Source: Rhodospirillales bacterium RIFCSPLOWO2_12_FULL_67_15 (lineage in GTDB: Bacteria; Pseudomonadota; Alphaproteobacteria; Rhodospirillales; 2-12-FULL-67-15). From it: DNA of 5,174 bases. Positions 4,598 to 5,174 of this stretch are shown here, piece by piece. The position numbers were made by a program, and so were the translations under genes. The notes beneath the pieces were generated by a model. That model was not told the DNA's origin, did no database searches, and saw only the letters and a program-made list of their open reading frames with translations. Numbering within the stretch: the stretch's first letter is position 1; every line of letters starts with the position of its first letter. The stretch lies in assembly GCA_001830475.1 (NCBI GenBank), contig MIAC01000078.1:2766-7939 (forward strand), given 5' to 3'.

Positions 4598-5174
4598 GCG
4601 CGGTGAAGATGTTGGAATAGTTGTCGGTCCAGAGCCGGTCCTTGCCGGCCGGCTTGAGTTCGCTCCAGCGGCCGTCGTCGCGGATGTGGTCGGCGGTCGG
4701 GCCGGGCCGGGCCATGATCACCCAGGTCGAGCCGAACGCCGACGGCGTGTTGGCCGGCGCGTCCCATTCCTGGATGAAGGCGTCGAGCCCGGCGTCGGCG
4801 CCGAGGCCCGCCAGCACCGGCTTCAGGTCGAGGTAGCGGTTGGAGATGTGATAGACCAGCACGCCGTCCGCCTTGAGCTTGGTCAGATAGATCGCCAGGG
4901 CCTCGCGCGTCAGCAGGTGCACCGGCACCGCGTCCGAGGTGAAGGCGTCCATGACCAGAAGATCCTGGGAGGCATTCGGCATCTTCCGCAGCGTCAGGCG
5001 GCCGTCGCCGAGCACGACCTTCTTGTCCGGGGGGCAGTCGCGCATGAAGGTGAACAGCGTGGTGTCGCGGGCCATGCGCTCGACCGCCGGATCGATCTCG
5101 TAATAGGTGAAGGTCTGCCCCGGCCGGGCCAGGCACGCGAGCGCGCCGGTGCCGAGCCCGAGCACGGAAAGCTG
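4587..5174 (-). CDS. Spermidine-synthase-like SAM-binding protein, C-terminal 195 residues, cut by window edge
   Basis: The visible chain has the Rossmann methyltransferase-like fold of the spermidine/spermine synthase family. The SAM-binding glycine loop is VLGLGTGALAC at the very start of the visible part, the acidic residue binding the ribose sits in YYEIDP about 15 residues further on, and VVLGDGRLTL and DLLVMDAFTSDAVPVHLLTR follow. The C-terminal DRLWTDNYSNIFTAL is the usual ending of the group. Proteins with these exact motifs are often long chains with membrane segments ahead of this domain (annotated as fused MFS/spermidine synthase); whether this one has them cannot be seen because the 5' end is outside the window. 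The GTG at 5165-5163 could be read as a start, but it lies inside the SAM-binding strand, so the true start is upstream. Aminopropyl transfer is not assured; many relatives have no proven reaction. The gene converges on the ABC ATPase gene, and the two stop codons lie inside each other's coding sequence. Confidence 0.85.
   Translation of the reverse strand, partial: QLSVLGLGTGALACLARPGQTFTYYEIDPAVERMARDTTLFTFMRDCPPDKKVVLGDGRLTLRKMPNASQDLLVMDAFTSDAVPVHLLTREALAIYLTKLKADGVLVYHISNRYLDLKPVLAGLGADAGLDAFIQEWDAPANTPSAFGSTWVIMARPGPTADHIRDDGRWSELKPAGKDRLWTDNYSNIFTALKW

Noticed and set aside
4640..4660. GC palindrome around GCCGGCCGGC
   Set aside because: It lies inside the coding sequence of the spermidine-synthase-like gene, has no T run and is explained by codon use in GC-rich DNA.

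Overview
The window is a GC-rich (roughly two-thirds G+C by eye) stretch of a Gram-negative bacterial chromosome, most like an alphaproteobacterium of the Rhodospirillales type. The evidence is the codon use (strong GC bias at third positions), a TAXI-type TRAP uptake system, a periplasmic adaptor protein that implies an outer membrane, and a palindromic repeat of a sort common in proteobacteria. The taxonomic guess is inference; no rRNA or other marker gene is present.

Layout. (1) Positions 1-1466, minus strand: a TRAP transporter of the TAXI subclass. The solute-binding protein gene (528-1466) comes first in transcription. A 170-base gap follows, holding an intrinsic terminator and a 69-base compound palindrome, and then the start of the fused membrane permease gene (357 down to 1, cut by the window edge). 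(2) Positions 1467-1637: a divergent intergenic region with candidate promoters in both directions and an 8-bp-arm inverted repeat. (3) Positions 1638-4597, plus strand: a compact three-gene exporter operon made of a HlyD/MacA-type periplasmic adaptor, a LolC/LolE/MacB-type ABC permease and a LolD/MacB-type ATPase. There are 18 bases between the first two genes, and the last two are joined by a TAATG stop/start overlap. (4) Positions 4587-5174, minus strand: the C-terminal part of a spermidine-synthase-like SAM-binding protein that converges on the exporter operon and overlaps its last gene by 11 bases.

How the genes work together. The TRAP system would import a small organic acid or amino acid using an ion gradient, with the periplasmic TAXI protein delivering the ligand. 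The three plus-strand genes would form the inner-membrane and periplasmic parts of a tripartite pump. The adaptor carries an RxxxLxxxxxxS motif at its hairpin tip, the pattern used by MacA/AcrA adaptors to bind TolC-type channels, so an outer-membrane partner encoded elsewhere is expected. The permease and ATPase resemble the lipoprotein-releasing Lol transporter at least as much as MacB, so the substrate is open. No link between the importer, the exporter and the spermidine-synthase-like gene can be shown from sequence alone.

Most of the window is ordinary. The points most worth a second look are the terminator plus triple-hairpin repeat inside the TRAP gene pair, the adaptor joined to a Lol-like permease and ATPase, the tail-to-tail gene overlap, and the adaptor start codon without a visible ribosome binding site.
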